This document shows, one piece after another, positions 21,431-31,845 of a DNA stretch of 64,000 nucleotides. This stretch comes from Vibrio tubiashii. GTDB lineage: Bacteria > Pseudomonadota > Gammaproteobacteria > Enterobacterales > Vibrionaceae. The stretch spans positions 2,418,001 through 2,482,000 of the forward strand of contig NZ_CP117029.1 in the NCBI RefSeq assembly GCF_028551255.1, in the 5' to 3' direction. The notes beneath the pieces were generated by a model, which was given only the letters and a program-made list of their open reading frames with translations, made no database searches and was not told where the DNA came from. Position 1 is the stretch's first letter, and every line of letters starts with the position of its first letter. The translations under genes and the position numbers were made by a program.

Positions 21431-22540
21431 TTGAGCAATAAAATTGTAACTCTAGAAATCAATCTAGAACCTTCTGATAACCGCCGCTTAGCCAGTTTGT
21501 GCGGTCCTTTCGATGACAATATCAAGCACTTAGAGCGTCGTTTAGGCGTTGAAATCAGCTACCGTGGCAACTTCTTTACTATCGTTGGTAAACCACATAC
21601 TAGCGCTGCAGCACTTGAAATCATCAAAACACTTTACGTCAATACCGCTCCTGTTCGTGGCAATATCCCAGACGTAGAACCCGATGAAATTCATCTTGCG
21701 ATCAAAGAGACAGGTGTTTTAGAGCAAGACCTTGAGTCAAGCTTCGAGCACGGTAAAGAAGTGTTCATCAAGACCAAAAAAGGTGTCATCAAACCGCGTA
21801 CACCTAACCAAGGTCAGTACCTGATGAACATGGTGACTCATGATATCTCTTTCGGTATCGGTCCTGCGGGTACAGGTAAAACCTACCTTGCGGTTGCGGC
21901 AGCGGTAGATGCTTTAGAGCGTCAAGAAATTCGTCGCATCTTGCTGACTCGCCCTGCAGTTGAGGCGGGTGAGAAACTCGGCTTCTTGCCGGGTGATTTG
22001 AGCCAGAAAGTAGACCCGTACCTTCGTCCGCTCTATGACGCCCTATTTGAAATGCTCGGCTTCGAGAAGGTTGAAAAACTGATTGAACGCAACGTAATTG
22101 AAGTTGCGCCACTGGCTTATATGCGTGGTCGTACGCTCAATGATGCTTTCATCATTTTGGATGAGAGCCAAAACACTACCGTGGAGCAGATGAAAATGTT
22201 CCTAACGCGTATTGGTTTTAACTCGCGCGCCGTGATCACAGGTGATATCACCCAGATCGACTTGCCTCGCGGGGCTAAGTCAGGGCTACGCCATGCCATT
22301 GAGGTGTTGAGCGAAGTTGATGACATCAGCTTTAACTTCTTCCAGTCTGATGACGTTGTTCGCCACCCAGTTGTTGCACGTATCGTCAATGCGTATGAGA
22401 AATGGGAAGCGAAAGATCAAAAAGAACGCAAAGAGTTCGAAAAGAAACGTCGTGAAGAGCGCGAAGCACAATTGATCGAAACGGCTAAAGCTGAGCTTTC
22501 AAAAAAAGTACAAGCAGAAACCGCTGAAGGTAAGTCATGA
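21431..22540 (+). CDS. ybeZ: PhoH-like ATPase YbeZ/PhoL
   Basis: 369 residues. An N-terminal RNA-binding-like region (about 1-100, starting [20 protein letters not shown]) is followed by a PhoH P-loop domain with [15 protein letters not shown] (Walker A) and [10 protein letters not shown] (Walker B). The C-terminus is a charged helix. It is conserved with ybeY and implicated in ribosome or RNA metabolism. It starts with TTG (21431), preceded by GAGAGG; alignment with the E. coli N-terminus supports this start. Its end overlaps ybeY by four bases. Confidence 0.94.
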   Translation: MSNKIVTLEINLEPSDNRRLASLCGPFDDNIKHLERRLGVEISYRGNFFTIVGKPHTSAAALEIIKTLYVNTAPVRGNIPDVEPDEIHLAIKETGVLEQDLESSFEHGKEVFIKTKKGVIKPRTPNQGQYLMNMVTHDISFGIGPAGTGKTYLAVAAAVDALERQEIRRILLTRPAVEAGEKLGFLPGDLSQKVDPYLRPLYDALFEMLGFEKVEKLIERNVIEVAPLAYMRGRTLNDAFIILDESQNTTVEQMKMFLTRIGFNSRAVITGDITQIDLPRGAKSGLRHAIEVLSEVDDISFNFFQSDDVVRHPVVARIVNAYEKWEAKDQKERKEFEKKRREEREAQLIETAKAELSKKVQAETAEGKS

Positions 22541-23001
22541 GTATCGAACTAGATCTACAATTAGCGGTCGAAGATGAAAAAGGCTTACCAAGTTTTGAGG
22601 ATATTCATCTTTGGTTAAGCTCAGCGGTGACAAAATTCCAACCGCAAGCCGAAGTGACTGTGCGTTTGGTTGATGAACAAGAAAGCCATCAACTAAACCA
22701 TGACTACCGTGGCAAAGATAAGCCGACCAATGTGCTCTCTTTTCCATTTGAAGCGCCTCCAGGTATTGAGATGGATTTGCTCGGCGATCTGATCATCTGC
22801 CGACAAGTTGTAGAACGTGAAGCGGTAGAGCAAAACAAACCTCTAATGGCTCACTGGGCGCATATGGTTGTACATGGTAGCCTGCATCTGCTAGGTTATG
22901 ATCATATCGATGATGACGAAGCGGAAGAGATGGAGTCACTCGAAACAGAAATCATGCAAAGTATGGGTTTCGAAGACCCCTACATTGATGAGAAAGCGTA
23001 A
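22537..23001 (+). CDS. ybeY: Endoribonuclease YbeY
   Basis: 154 residues. The zinc-binding signature is [15 protein letters not shown] (three histidines), and an earlier conserved block is [16 protein letters not shown]. It takes part in 16S rRNA 3' maturation and ribosome quality control. Its ATG overlaps the ybeZ stop, giving coupled translation. Confidence 0.96.
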   Translation: MSIELDLQLAVEDEKGLPSFEDIHLWLSSAVTKFQPQAEVTVRLVDEQESHQLNHDYRGKDKPTNVLSFPFEAPPGIEMDLLGDLIICRQVVEREAVEQNKPLMAHWAHMVVHGSLHLLGYDHIDDDEAEEMESLETEIMQSMGFEDPYIDEKA

Positions 23002-23077
23002 AATCGAGACTGTTTTCAACTCGGTTTTACCAACGTGAGCTATCACACATCTGATAGCGTTACTTAAATGAGAAACA

Positions 23078-23977
23078 ATGAACGAAGACAATTCGCCCTC
23101 TTCTCTAGAAGGTAAGAAAGAAAAATCTGAAGGTCCGAGTAGAAAGTCCTTCTTCGGACGCCTAGGTCAACTTTTTCAAGGTGAACCAAAAGATCGCCAA
23201 GAGCTTGTGGATGTTATCCGCGACTCTGAAGAAAATGACCTGATCGACCACGATACCCGAGACATGCTTGAAGGTGTTATGGAGATCTCTGAAATGCGTG
23301 TGCGTGACATCATGTTACCGCGCTCGCAAATGGTTACGGTTGACCGCAGTGACGATTTAGACGCACTGATCAACCTTATCACTGATGCTCAGCACTCGCG
23401 CTACCCAGTAATCAGTGAAGATAAAGACCATGTTGAAGGTATTCTGTTAGCGAAGGACTTACTTAAATACTTAGGTTCTGGCAGCGAACCATTTGATATC
23501 GAGCAAGTTATCCGCCCTGCGGTCGTTGTTCCTGAGAGTAAGCGTGTCGATCGCCTACTCAAAGAGTTCCGCGAGGAACGTTATCATATGTCTATCGTTG
23601 TTGATGAATTTGGCGGCGTATCCGGCCTTGTTACCATCGAGGACATCCTTGAAGAAATCGTTGGTGAAATCGAAGATGAATTCGACGATGAAGAAGAACT
23701 GGATATTCGCAAGCTAAGCAAACACACTTTTGCAGTGAAGGCTCTAACCACTATCGAAGAATTTAACGATACGTTTGGAACCTCTTTCAGCGACGAAGAA
23801 GTCGACACTGTAGGTGGTATGGTTATGACAGCATTTGGTCATCTACCTTCTCGTGGCGAAGTGGTAGAAATTGAAGGATATAACTTCAAAGTGACTTCAG
23901 CAGATAACCGTCGTGTTGTGCAGCTACAAGTTACCATTCCTGACGAAGAGCTCATTGCAGACTCTACTGAAGAGTAA
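23078..23977 (+). CDS. corC: CorC/HlyC family CBS-domain protein YbeX
   Basis: 299 residues, no membrane segments. An N-terminal linker with [22 protein letters not shown] sequence is followed by paired CBS domains ([15 protein letters not shown] ... [17 protein letters not shown]) and a C-terminal CorC_HlyC domain (about 210-290). It has been linked to Mg2+/Co2+ handling and to ribosome metabolism together with ybeY. It is in the same operon as ybeZ-ybeY and lnt. Confidence 0.94.
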   Translation: MNEDNSPSSLEGKKEKSEGPSRKSFFGRLGQLFQGEPKDRQELVDVIRDSEENDLIDHDTRDMLEGVMEISEMRVRDIMLPRSQMVTVDRSDDLDALINLITDAQHSRYPVISEDKDHVEGILLAKDLLKYLGSGSEPFDIEQVIRPAVVVPESKRVDRLLKEFREERYHMSIVVDEFGGVSGLVTIEDILEEIVGEIEDEFDDEEELDIRKLSKHTFAVKALTTIEEFNDTFGTSFSDEEVDTVGGMVMTAFGHLPSRGEVVEIEGYNFKVTSADNRRVVQLQVTIPDEELIADSTEE

Positions 23978-24013
23978 CGCTAACCTCCCTTAGGGGAAGA
24001 GATAATATATACG

Positions 24014-25531
24014 ATGATAAATTCCCTTTTTCATCGCCTAAAACGGCCGCTTGCGGCCGTTTTTGTTGGCGCTTTAACCACACTTGCATTTGCACCTTAT
24101 CAATTATGGCCGCTAGCGATTGTTAGCCCTGCCATTCTTCTGCTCCTTATCCACCAGCAATCAGCTAAACGTGCACTTTGGATTGGTTACGCATGGGGAC
24201 TTGGTCAATTTTCGACTGGCATCAGCTGGGTCCATGTCAGCATCGATAATTTTGGCGGTATGCCAAAAATTGCCAGCGTCTTTCTCATGGCGCTGCTAGT
24301 CGGTTACTTAGCCATCTACTCAGCCCTGTTCACTTGGAGTCTTAATCGCTTTTTCCCAGCATCAACACGTACTCGATACATGTTGGTCGCACCTGCGCTA
24401 TGGCTTATCTGTGACTGGCTCCGTGGTTGGGTCATGACGGGTTTCCCCTGGTTATGGCTAGGTTACAGCCAAATAGACAGCCCATTGGGTAATTTCGCTC
24501 CCCTTGGCGGCGTCGAGTTTATAACCTTACTAGTGGTTGTCAGTGCAGGAGCGATGGCTTATGCAAGCTTACATCGTCAATGGTTACTCCTGCTCATCCC
24601 ATCAGTGATCTTTATGACAGGTTTTGGTTTGCAGTCCGCTGCGTGGGTAACACCAAACCCAGAGCAAACAACCAAAGTTGCACTCATTCAAGGTAACATT
24701 GCGCAAGAGTTAAAGTGGCAACCAAGCCAACGCTGGCCAACCATTATGAAGTACACCGACCTTACTCGTGAGAACTGGGATGCGGACATCATCATTTGGC
24801 CAGAAGCAGCGATACCAGCGCTTGAGTATGAGATTTCCTCTTTCCTAAGTAATCTCGATTCTGCAGCACGTATGAATAACAGTGCGGTGATAACAGGAAT
24901 CGTCAATCAAGGCGAAGATAAGAAGTTCTACAACAGCATTCTCACTCTGGGTAAAAATCCGAATGGGGATTACAGCTACGACATGAATCTTCGTTACCAT
25001 AAACATCACCTGCTGCCGTTTGGTGAGTTTGTCCCATTCGAAGAAGTGCTGCGACCGATCGCGCCATTTTTTAATCTACCGATGTCTTCATTCAGTCGTG
25101 GGGATTTTATCCAGCCCAACATTGACGCCAATGGCAAACAAATGGCCCCAGCTCTTTGTTATGAAATCATCTTTAATGAGCAGGTAAGACAAAACGTCAA
25201 TCAAGACACAGATTTTATCCTCACTCTGTCTAACGACGCTTGGTTCGGACACTCAATTGGTCCGCTGCAGCATATGGAAATCGCCCGTATGCGAGCACTT
25301 GAGCTTGGTAAGCCTGTTATTCGCGCCACCAATAACGGTGTCACAGCCGTAACAGACCATAAAGGTCATATCACAGCTCAAGTACCGCAATTCGAAACTG
25401 CAGTGTTACGCGCCGAGATCCCATCAACATCCGGTGAAACCCCTTACCGTCAGTTTGGTACATGGCCGATGTATTTTTGGGTTGTGTTGAGTTTGATTGT
25501 TGGTTGGAGAGCTAGGGCAATAGCGAGTTAG
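24014..25531 (+). CDS. lnt: Apolipoprotein N-acyltransferase Lnt
   Basis: 505 residues. Several N-terminal membrane segments (about 12-200) precede a nitrilase domain with the Glu-Lys-Cys triad: [20 protein letters not shown] and ALCYEIIF. It adds the third acyl chain to lipoproteins at the outer face of the inner membrane, and would act on the LptE, RlpA and other lipoproteins encoded here. The first codons (KRPLAAVF) also encode a terminator-shaped hairpin, an oddity described separately. The gene is the last of the ybeZ-to-lnt series. Confidence 0.96.
   Translation: MINSLFHRLKRPLAAVFVGALTTLAFAPYQLWPLAIVSPAILLLLIHQQSAKRALWIGYAWGLGQFSTGISWVHVSIDNFGGMPKIASVFLMALLVGYLAIYSALFTWSLNRFFPASTRTRYMLVAPALWLICDWLRGWVMTGFPWLWLGYSQIDSPLGNFAPLGGVEFITLLVVVSAGAMAYASLHRQWLLLLIPSVIFMTGFGLQSAAWVTPNPEQTTKVALIQGNIAQELKWQPSQRWPTIMKYTDLTRENWDADIIIWPEAAIPALEYEISSFLSNLDSAARMNNSAVITGIVNQGEDKKFYNSILTLGKNPNGDYSYDMNLRYHKHHLLPFGEFVPFEEVLRPIAPFFNLPMSSFSRGDFIQPNIDANGKQMAPALCYEIIFNEQVRQNVNQDTDFILTLSNDAWFGHSIGPLQHMEIARMRALELGKPVIRATNNGVTAVTDHKGHITAQVPQFETAVLRAEIPSTSGETPYRQFGTWPMYFWVVLSLIVGWRARAIAS
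24040..24064 (+). terminator. Terminator-shaped hairpin inside 5' end of lnt
   Basis: A perfect 10-bp stem AAAACGGCCG / CGGCCGTTTT with a CTTG tetraloop, running directly into five T bases. It starts 26 bases after the lnt start codon, within codons for LKRPLAAVF. It has all the structural features of an intrinsic terminator yet is coding, so corC transcripts may end here while lnt is expressed by partial read-through or when ribosomes mask the stem. Confidence 0.75.
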
Positions 25532-25578
25532 GGAACGCTACGCTTATGGATGTAGGAACGGACTTCGTCCTACAGATA

Positions 25579-25618
25579 ACTGGATAACTGGATAACTGGA
25601 TAACTGGATAACTGGATA
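25579..25618. repeat. Tandem repeat, five copies of ACTGGATA
   Basis: Five exact 8-bp units, immediately upstream of the lnt terminator. The same unit occurs six times, plus a degenerate seventh, at 42099-42154 in front of a matching terminator. Confidence 0.95.
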
Positions 25619-25625
25619 GTTTTTA

Positions 25626-25655
25626 AGGGTTGGTACATGGTATCAACCCTTTTTG
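25626..25655 (+). terminator. Terminator after lnt, duplicated cassette
   Basis: Stem AGGGTTGGTAC / GTATCAACCCT with loop ATG and a T-run. It is nearly identical to the terminator at 42162-42190. Confidence 0.92.
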
Positions 25656-25667
25656 TTTTCAATAAAT

Positions 25668-25923
25668 TACTCTGTCATCCTCAAGAGCGAGGGACGAGCG
25701 AGTTGGGGATCTCTAGAAGCGAGTCGAATACATTAAGGGATTCCCTACTCCTTCCTTCGTCAGTCTATGGAATGACAGTTTACCTTTCGAAGGGTGTTGT
25801 CCACCCTAGGCTATCAACACGTAGCCATCCAGCAGGGCGAAGCCCGATCCCGCTTTCCCGAAACGAAGTATTCCATAGGACAAAGGTCCGTTCCCGCATC
25901 CCGTAGGACGAAGTCCGTTCCAT
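25668..25923. repeat. Dispersed repeat copy B
   Basis: The longest copy: it includes CTGTCATCCTCAAGAGCGAG, GTTGGGGATCTCTAGAAGCG, GATTCCCTACTCCTTCCTTC, CTATGGAATGACAG, then GGGCGAAGCCCGATCCCGC, TTTCCCGAAACGAAGT, and TTCCCGCATCCCGTAGGACG. The first part matches copy A and the later part matches copies A and C. A related short piece lies at 25532-25575. There is no open frame of substance. Confidence 0.8.
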
Positions 25924-25927
25924 CTAT

Positions 25928-26398
25928 TTAAGGTTTGAGCGCCTGACGACTAAACCCTTTATGTCCGCAATTGGTACAAGGGATGATCACCGTTGGGTGG
26001 TTATATTGTGTCTTATGTCCACATTCATCACAGACCAATACCCCTAATCCAATCACTTCACCAGCCTGATACAGACCTTGATGTTCGAGATCTTGGAACA
26101 GCTCTACCCACTCCACTTTAGTCCGGTCAGTAATATCTAACAGACCCTGCCAAATCGAGTCAGCGACCATCAAATAGAATGGTCCACCTTTGGATTCTTC
26201 GTAGTTATCGGCGAACTCTTTTAAATCCGACTTCACGTACGCTGAAACCAAGGCCAACTCATCTTTGGTGAGATCATTGGCGGCTTGTGCTACTTTCCCA
26301 GAAGTTTCAATAACATGGTTAACTTCATCTGGGCTGTGCTTGAGCGTTTCCACAACGTCTTCAAGCATCTCTTCATAACCTGCTTTTCTTTTTGGCAT
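25928..26398 (-). CDS. ybeL: Zinc-ribbon protein YbeL (DUF1451)
   Basis: 156 residues, soluble. A helical N-terminal region (MPKRKAGYEEMLEDVVETLK) precedes a C-terminal zinc ribbon with two CxxC pairs, VCDECGHKT and PCTNCGHKGF. The function is not established. It is divergent from leuS, as in E. coli. Confidence 0.9.
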   Translation of the reverse strand: MPKRKAGYEEMLEDVVETLKHSPDEVNHVIETSGKVAQAANDLTKDELALVSAYVKSDLKEFADNYEESKGGPFYLMVADSIWQGLLDITDRTKVEWVELFQDLEHQGLYQAGEVIGLGVLVCDECGHKTQYNHPTVIIPCTNCGHKGFSRQALKP

Positions 26399-26587
26399 CG
26401 CTGACCTCCGTAATGAATCTCACAAACAAACTCGATATGTCGACTCAAGGTCGCCCCCTAACCATTTAAAGCTAAGGAGAGTATGGATTGGCTATTGTTG
26501 TGCACCTTTCCTTTAGGTATTCTATGACGATCTATTTAAGTCTGTTCTAACCGAACTCACAAATTCCAAGATAACCGGACATCATCG

Positions 26588-29161
26588 ATGCAAGAACAAT
26601 ACAACCCGCAAGATATTGAACAAAAAGTTCAACAGCACTGGGACAACAACAAGACCTTTGTTGTAAGTGAAGACCCAAATAAAGAAAAATTCTACTGTCT
26701 ATCCATGTTCCCTTACCCAAGTGGCCGACTGCACATGGGTCACGTGCGTAACTACACTATCGGTGATGTAGTCTCTCGTTTCCAACGCCTGCAAGGTAAA
26801 AACGTAATGCAACCAATCGGTTGGGATGCATTTGGTCTACCGGCAGAAAACGCGGCTGTGAAGAACAACACAGCGCCTGCACCATGGACTTACGAAAACA
26901 TCGAGTACATGAAAAACCAGCTTAAGCTTCTAGGCTTTGGTTACGACTGGAACCGTGAGTTCGCGACTTGTACGCCTGAGTACTACCGTTGGGAACAAGA
27001 GTTCTTCACTAAGCTTTACAACAAAGGCTTAGTTTACAAGAAGACTTCTTCAGTTAACTGGTGTCCAAACGACCAAACTGTTCTTGCAAACGAGCAGGTT
27101 GAAGATGGCTGCTGCTGGCGCTGTGATACTCCAGTAGAGCAAAAAGAGATTCCACAGTGGTTCATCAAGATCACTGAATACGCTCAAGAGCTACTAGACG
27201 ATTTAGACAACCTAGATGGCTGGCCTGAAATGGTTAAGACTATGCAGCGCAACTGGATCGGTCGCTCTGAAGGTGTTGAGCTTAAGTTTGAAGTTAAGGG
27301 TCAACAAGACCTAGAAGTTTACACAACACGTCCAGACACACTAATGGGTGTGACTTACGTTGGTATCGCAGCAGGTCACCCTCTAGCGGCAATCGCAGCT
27401 GAGAACAACCCTGAGCTTGCAGCGTTCATCGAAGAGTGTAAGAACAACAAGGTAGCAGAGGCTGAGCTTGCGACAATGGAAAAGAAAGGTATGGCGACTG
27501 GCCTTACTGCTATTCACCCATTGAACGGTCGTGAAGTTCCAGTTTACGTGGCTAACTTCGTACTGATGGACTACGGTACAGGCGCTGTAATGGCAGTACC
27601 TGCACACGACCAACGCGATTACGAATTCGCAACTAAGTACGGCCTAGATATCGTACCTGTGATCAAGCCTGCTGACGACAGCGAGCTGAACATCTCTGAA
27701 GAAGCGTACACCGAGAAAGGCGTACTGTTTGATTCAGGTGAGTTCGACGGTCTTGAATTCCAAGCAGCATTCGATGCAATCGCAGCCAAACTAGAAGCAG
27801 AAGGCAAAGGCACTAAGACAGTTAACTTCCGTCTACGTGACTGGGGTGTATCTCGTCAACGTTACTGGGGCGCACCAATCCCAATGGTCACCACTGAAGA
27901 TGGTGAAGTTCACCCAGTACCAGCTGACCAACTACCAGTGATTCTTCCAGAAGACGTGGTGATGGATGGCGTAACAAGCCCAATCAAAGCTGATAAAGAG
28001 TGGGCAAAGACTACCTTTAACGGCGAACCTGCTCTACGTGAGACAGATACGTTCGATACCTTCATGGAGTCTTCTTGGTACTACGCACGTTACTGTTCAC
28101 CACAAGCTGATGACATTCTAGATCCAGAAAAAGCGAACTACTGGCTACCAGTAGACCAATACATTGGTGGTATTGAGCACGCTTGTATGCACCTACTGTA
28201 CTCGCGCTTCTTCCACAAACTGCTACGTGACGCAGGTTACGTAACATCTGACGAGCCATTCAAGCAACTACTATGTCAAGGCATGGTACTAGCAGATGCG
28301 TTCTACCACGAGAACGACAAAGGCGGTAAAGAGTGGGTTGCTCCAACTGACGTTGCTGTAGAGCGTGACGGTAAAGGCCGCATCACTTCGGCTAAAGACA
28401 ACGAAGGTCGTGACGTAACACACTCAGGCATGATCAAGATGTCTAAGTCGAAGAATAACGGTATCGACCCACAAGAGATGGTAGACAAGTACGGTGCTGA
28501 CACAGTACGTCTATTTATGATGTTTGCATCACCTGCAGATATGACGCTTGAGTGGCAAGAATCTGGCGTAGAAGGTGCTAACCGCTTCCTAAAACGTGTT
28601 TGGAAACTTGTTAACGAGCACGCATCGAAAGGCGCGGCAGAAACTGTTGATGCATCTGCACTGTCTGGCGACCAAAAAGCACTTCGTCGTGACGTTCACA
28701 AGACTATCGCCAAAGTGACTGACGATATCGCTCGTCGCCAAACGTTCAACACAGCAATCGCAGCAATCATGGAACTTATGAACAAGCTAGCGAAAGCACC
28801 TCAAGAATCAGCGCAAGATCGTGCAATCCTTGACGAAGCTCTGAAAGCAGTTGTTGCAATGCTTTACCCAATCACTCCGCACATCTCATTCGAAATGTGG
28901 GCGGCGTTGGGTCAAGAAGATATCGACAACGCAGCATGGCCAACTCACGACGAGAAAGCACTGGTTGAAGACGAGAAGCTGATCATCGTTCAAGTAAACG
29001 GCAAGCTACGTGCGAAACTGACGGTACCGGCGGATATCTCTAAAGAAGATATTGAAGCTCTAGGTCTAAACGACGAAAACGTTACTAAGTTCACAGAAGA
29101 TAAAACGATTCGTAAAGTGATTTACGTACCGGGTAAACTTCTAAACATTGTTGCAAATTAA
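26588..29161 (+). CDS. leuS: Leucyl-tRNA synthetase
   Basis: 857 residues, class I synthetase. HMGH (in [13 protein letters not shown]) and KMSKS (in [10 protein letters not shown]) are the ATP-binding signatures. The CP1 editing domain (about 225-415) includes [13 protein letters not shown] and the conserved [15 protein letters not shown] zinc-like cysteine cluster VNWCPNDQ ... GCCWRC precedes it. It charges tRNA-Leu and hydrolyses misacylated products. Codon usage is strongly biased. Confidence 0.98.
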   Translation: MQEQYNPQDIEQKVQQHWDNNKTFVVSEDPNKEKFYCLSMFPYPSGRLHMGHVRNYTIGDVVSRFQRLQGKNVMQPIGWDAFGLPAENAAVKNNTAPAPWTYENIEYMKNQLKLLGFGYDWNREFATCTPEYYRWEQEFFTKLYNKGLVYKKTSSVNWCPNDQTVLANEQVEDGCCWRCDTPVEQKEIPQWFIKITEYAQELLDDLDNLDGWPEMVKTMQRNWIGRSEGVELKFEVKGQQDLEVYTTRPDTLMGVTYVGIAAGHPLAAIAAENNPELAAFIEECKNNKVAEAELATMEKKGMATGLTAIHPLNGREVPVYVANFVLMDYGTGAVMAVPAHDQRDYEFATKYGLDIVPVIKPADDSELNISEEAYTEKGVLFDSGEFDGLEFQAAFDAIAAKLEAEGKGTKTVNFRLRDWGVSRQRYWGAPIPMVTTEDGEVHPVPADQLPVILPEDVVMDGVTSPIKADKEWAKTTFNGEPALRETDTFDTFMESSWYYARYCSPQADDILDPEKANYWLPVDQYIGGIEHACMHLLYSRFFHKLLRDAGYVTSDEPFKQLLCQGMVLADAFYHENDKGGKEWVAPTDVAVERDGKGRITSAKDNEGRDVTHSGMIKMSKSKNNGIDPQEMVDKYGADTVRLFMMFASPADMTLEWQESGVEGANRFLKRVWKLVNEHASKGAAETVDASALSGDQKALRRDVHKTIAKVTDDIARRQTFNTAIAAIMELMNKLAKAPQESAQDRAILDEALKAVVAMLYPITPHISFEMWAALGQEDIDNAAWPTHDEKALVEDEKLIIVQVNGKLRAKLTVPADISKEDIEALGLNDENVTKFTEDKTIRKVIYVPGKLLNIVAN

Positions 29162-29200
29162 AGAATAGTTGCGAACTAATCGTCGCTTCTTAAGTCATAA

Positions 29201-29230
29201 GCAGGGTATATTGTTACCCTGCTTTACTTA
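29201..29230 (+). terminator. Weak terminator after leuS
   Basis: Stem GCAGGGTA / TACCCTGC followed by TTTACTT. The T-run is interrupted, so read-through into lptE-holA is plausible. Confidence 0.5.
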
Positions 29231-29305
29231 TCTTAGTGTTTTATCAGCTATTCTAGGTATTAGAACCCTAAGATAAGTATTCCAATAATCGAGAGCCCTA
29301 AATCC

Positions 29306-29953
29306 ATGTTTCGTAGTGCGTCGCGCCTTATTTCATTTTCTTCTGTAAAACTCACCAGTGTTGTTCTAATGGCAAGTTTATTGTCTGCTTGTGGTTTCCA
29401 TCTACGTGGTGACTACTCGGTTCCTGAAGAGTTAGAAACCATGTCTCTCACCAGCTACGACCAATACAGCAGCTTTACACGTATGATGAAAGGGCAACTG
29501 CGTATGAGCGAAATTGATGTCGTTCCGCCAGCCGCTAACATTCCTAACTTACACCTACTTAGCGAAGGTGTGGGTGAGCGTACACTATCGCTTTACCAAA
29601 ACACACGTGCAGCGGAAATCGAGCTTACCTTCCGTGCCTCTTACCGCGTGACGGTTCCAGAGCTAGGCTCAAAGACCTTCTCTACCAGCGTAACGCGTAG
29701 CTACCTAGATAACCCGTTAACCGCACTTGCTAAGTCAGTAGAACGAGACATGATTGAAGATGAAATGCGTAAGCTAGCCGCTTCACAGATCATTCGTCAA
29801 ATGGCTCGCTTGAAAGCAGACATTGAAGCAAACGAGCTGTTGGAAGAAGAGCAAGAAGCTTTACTTAAAGTGGAAGAAGAGCAATACCGCGTGAAAACAT
29901 TTTACGCTGAAGATGCTCAGGGTAACGTCACTTCTGAAGTCCCAGCTAACTAA
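29306..29953 (+). CDS. lptE: LPS assembly lipoprotein LptE
   Basis: 215 residues. The signal peptide ends in a lipobox LLSACGFHLRG, and CGFHLRG is the typical LptE mature start. LptE plugs the LptD barrel that delivers LPS to the outer leaflet of the outer membrane. The C-terminal third is acidic and helical (ELLEEEQEALLKVEEEQ). It lies between leuS and holA, as in E. coli. Confidence 0.93.
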   Translation: MFRSASRLISFSSVKLTSVVLMASLLSACGFHLRGDYSVPEELETMSLTSYDQYSSFTRMMKGQLRMSEIDVVPPAANIPNLHLLSEGVGERTLSLYQNTRAAEIELTFRASYRVTVPELGSKTFSTSVTRSYLDNPLTALAKSVERDMIEDEMRKLAASQIIRQMARLKADIEANELLEEEQEALLKVEEEQYRVKTFYAEDAQGNVTSEVPAN

Positions 29954-29961
29954 TTACCATT

Positions 29962-30975
29962 ATGCGAATCTTCGCCGACCGTTTAGTGGAGCAGCTTAAC
30001 AAGCAGCTCCACCCTACTTACCTTATCTTTGGCAACGAACCACTCCTTATCCAAGAGTCTCGCCAGTCGATTCAAAAAGCCGCCTTTGCACAAGGATTCG
30101 AAGAAAGACACCGCTTTGCTATCGATAGTTCATTTGACTGGAATCTTGTTTATGACAGCTGTCAGGCCATGAGTTTGTTTTCAGCCAGACAAGTCATTGA
30201 ACTGGAACTGCCTGAGTCAGGAGTCAATGCCGCTATCGCTAAAGAGCTAGTTGCTGTTGCTGAATTGCTTCATAGCGATGTGTTGTTAGTTGTCATTGGT
30301 AGCAAACTGACCAAAGCTCAAGAAAACGCAAAATGGTTTAAAGCGCTGTCTGCCCAAGGTTGTTGGGTGAATTGCTTAACACCTGATATCCAAAGATTGC
30401 CGCAATTCGTGCAAGCGCGTTGCCGAGCACTCAACCTTAAGCCAGATCAAGAAGCAGTACAGATGCTCGCCCAGTGGCATGAGGGCAACTTGTTTGCTTT
30501 AACTCAAAGCCTCGAAAAACTCGCATTACTCTACCCTGATGGCGTATTGAATTTGGTGCGTTTAGAGGAATCTCTCAGCCGCCACAACCACTTCACCGCT
30601 TTTCATTGGGTAGATGCCTTATTAGCGGGTAAGGCTAAGCGCTCACAACGTATTTTACGCCAACTTGAGGCGGAAGGAATTGAGAGCGTGATACTCGCGC
30701 GTACGATACAAAAAGAGCTCGCTCAGCTTCTCAACATGGCGACCCAAATTAAAACTAAGCCAATCGGCCAAGTTTTTGAAAGCTACCGTATTTGGCAATC
30801 AAAACGCCCATTGTACTCGTCAGCTTTAAATCGCTTACAACCCGAAAAAATCATGCAGCTTCTCCAGTTGCTCGCCAAGATTGAGCTATTGGTAAAAACA
30901 CAATACGACCAGTCTAGCTGGCCACTATTACACCAGTTGAGTACTGAGATTTGCTTGCCGCAAGTGAAGCTGTAA
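29962..30975 (+). CDS. holA: DNA polymerase III delta subunit
   Basis: 337 residues. The N-terminal AAA-like fold opens with the YLIFGNEPLLIQESRQSI block; the family's clamp-opening segment is expected at the N-terminus (RIFADRLVEQL). The clamp loader uses it to open the beta ring. It starts eight bases after the lptE stop, consistent with cotranscription. Confidence 0.93.
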   Translation: MRIFADRLVEQLNKQLHPTYLIFGNEPLLIQESRQSIQKAAFAQGFEERHRFAIDSSFDWNLVYDSCQAMSLFSARQVIELELPESGVNAAIAKELVAVAELLHSDVLLVVIGSKLTKAQENAKWFKALSAQGCWVNCLTPDIQRLPQFVQARCRALNLKPDQEAVQMLAQWHEGNLFALTQSLEKLALLYPDGVLNLVRLEESLSRHNHFTAFHWVDALLAGKAKRSQRILRQLEAEGIESVILARTIQKELAQLLNMATQIKTKPIGQVFESYRIWQSKRPLYSSALNRLQPEKIMQLLQLLAKIELLVKTQYDQSSWPLLHQLSTEICLPQVKL

Positions 30976-31047
30976 AAAGCGTGATATACTTCGCCGCCGC
31001 AAACAATCAACCCTGTGTATATGCACAACACCAACGAGGACAACACC

Positions 31048-31365
31048 TTGCAATTTGAAGAGTTAAACAACTTCCTTGCTGACAAAGCTGACGACATGAA
31101 AGCTCAAGATATCAAAACCATCGATGTTCAGGGCAAATCAAGTATTACAGACTTCATGATCGTTTGTACTGGCACATCAAAGCGCCACGTTGTTTCTATC
31201 GCCGAGCATGTTGCTAAAGAATCAAAACTAGCTGGTCTGGAGCCACTAGGTATTGACGGTGAAGCCGAAGGCGAATGGGTCGTAGTAGATATGGGCAGCA
31301 CTATTGTTCATGTGATGCAAGAAGAGCATCGTGAGCTTTACCAACTGGAAAAGCTTTGGGGCTAA
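31048..31365 (+). CDS. rsfS: Ribosomal silencing factor RsfS
   Basis: 105 residues from the TTG at 31048, which follows GAGGA by seven bases; this gives an N-terminus [10 protein letters not shown] matching the E. coli protein, while an ATG at 31015 would add an unconserved extension. Conserved blocks are [19 protein letters not shown] and [14 protein letters not shown]. It binds L14 and blocks subunit joining in starvation. Confidence 0.93.
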   Translation: MQFEELNNFLADKADDMKAQDIKTIDVQGKSSITDFMIVCTGTSKRHVVSIAEHVAKESKLAGLEPLGIDGEAEGEWVVVDMGSTIVHVMQEEHRELYQLEKLWG

Positions 31366-31368
31366 GCG

Positions 31369-31839
31369 ATGAAAATACAGCTCGTTGCCGTTGGAACTAA
31401 GATGCCCAAGTGGGTCGAAGAAGGCTTCCAAGAGTATCGCCGCCGTTTTCCTCATGATATGCCACTTGAGCTTGTCGAAATAAGCGCCGGAAAACGCGGA
31501 AAAAATGCCGATATTGCAAGAATTCTGCAAAAAGAAGGCGAAGCCATGTTGGCAGCCGTGCCAAAAGGCAATCGAATTGTTACTCTCGACATCCCTGGCA
31601 AAAAGTGGGATACCCCACAATTAGCGCAGCAATTAGAGAGCTGGAAGCTGGACGGAAGAGATGTGTCGATTCTAATCGGTGGTCCTGAAGGTCTCGCCCC
31701 AGCATGTAAAGCCGCAGCCGATCAAAGCTGGTCTTTATCAGCATTAACCTTGCCTCACCCATTAGTACGCATTGTCATGGCTGAGAGTTTATATAGAGCG
31801 TGGAGCATCACTGCTAACCACCCTTACCATCGAGAATAA
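31369..31839 (+). CDS. rlmH: 23S rRNA m3-pseudouridine 1915 methyltransferase RlmH
   Basis: 156 residues of the SPOUT family. The knotted SAM-binding site is in [15 protein letters not shown] and [20 protein letters not shown]. It methylates pseudouridine 1915 in helix 69 of assembled ribosomes. It starts three bases after the rsfS stop, so the two ribosome-related genes are closely linked. Confidence 0.96.
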   Translation: MKIQLVAVGTKMPKWVEEGFQEYRRRFPHDMPLELVEISAGKRGKNADIARILQKEGEAMLAAVPKGNRIVTLDIPGKKWDTPQLAQQLESWKLDGRDVSILIGGPEGLAPACKAAADQSWSLSALTLPHPLVRIVMAESLYRAWSITANHPYHRE

Positions 31840-31845
31840 CGATTA

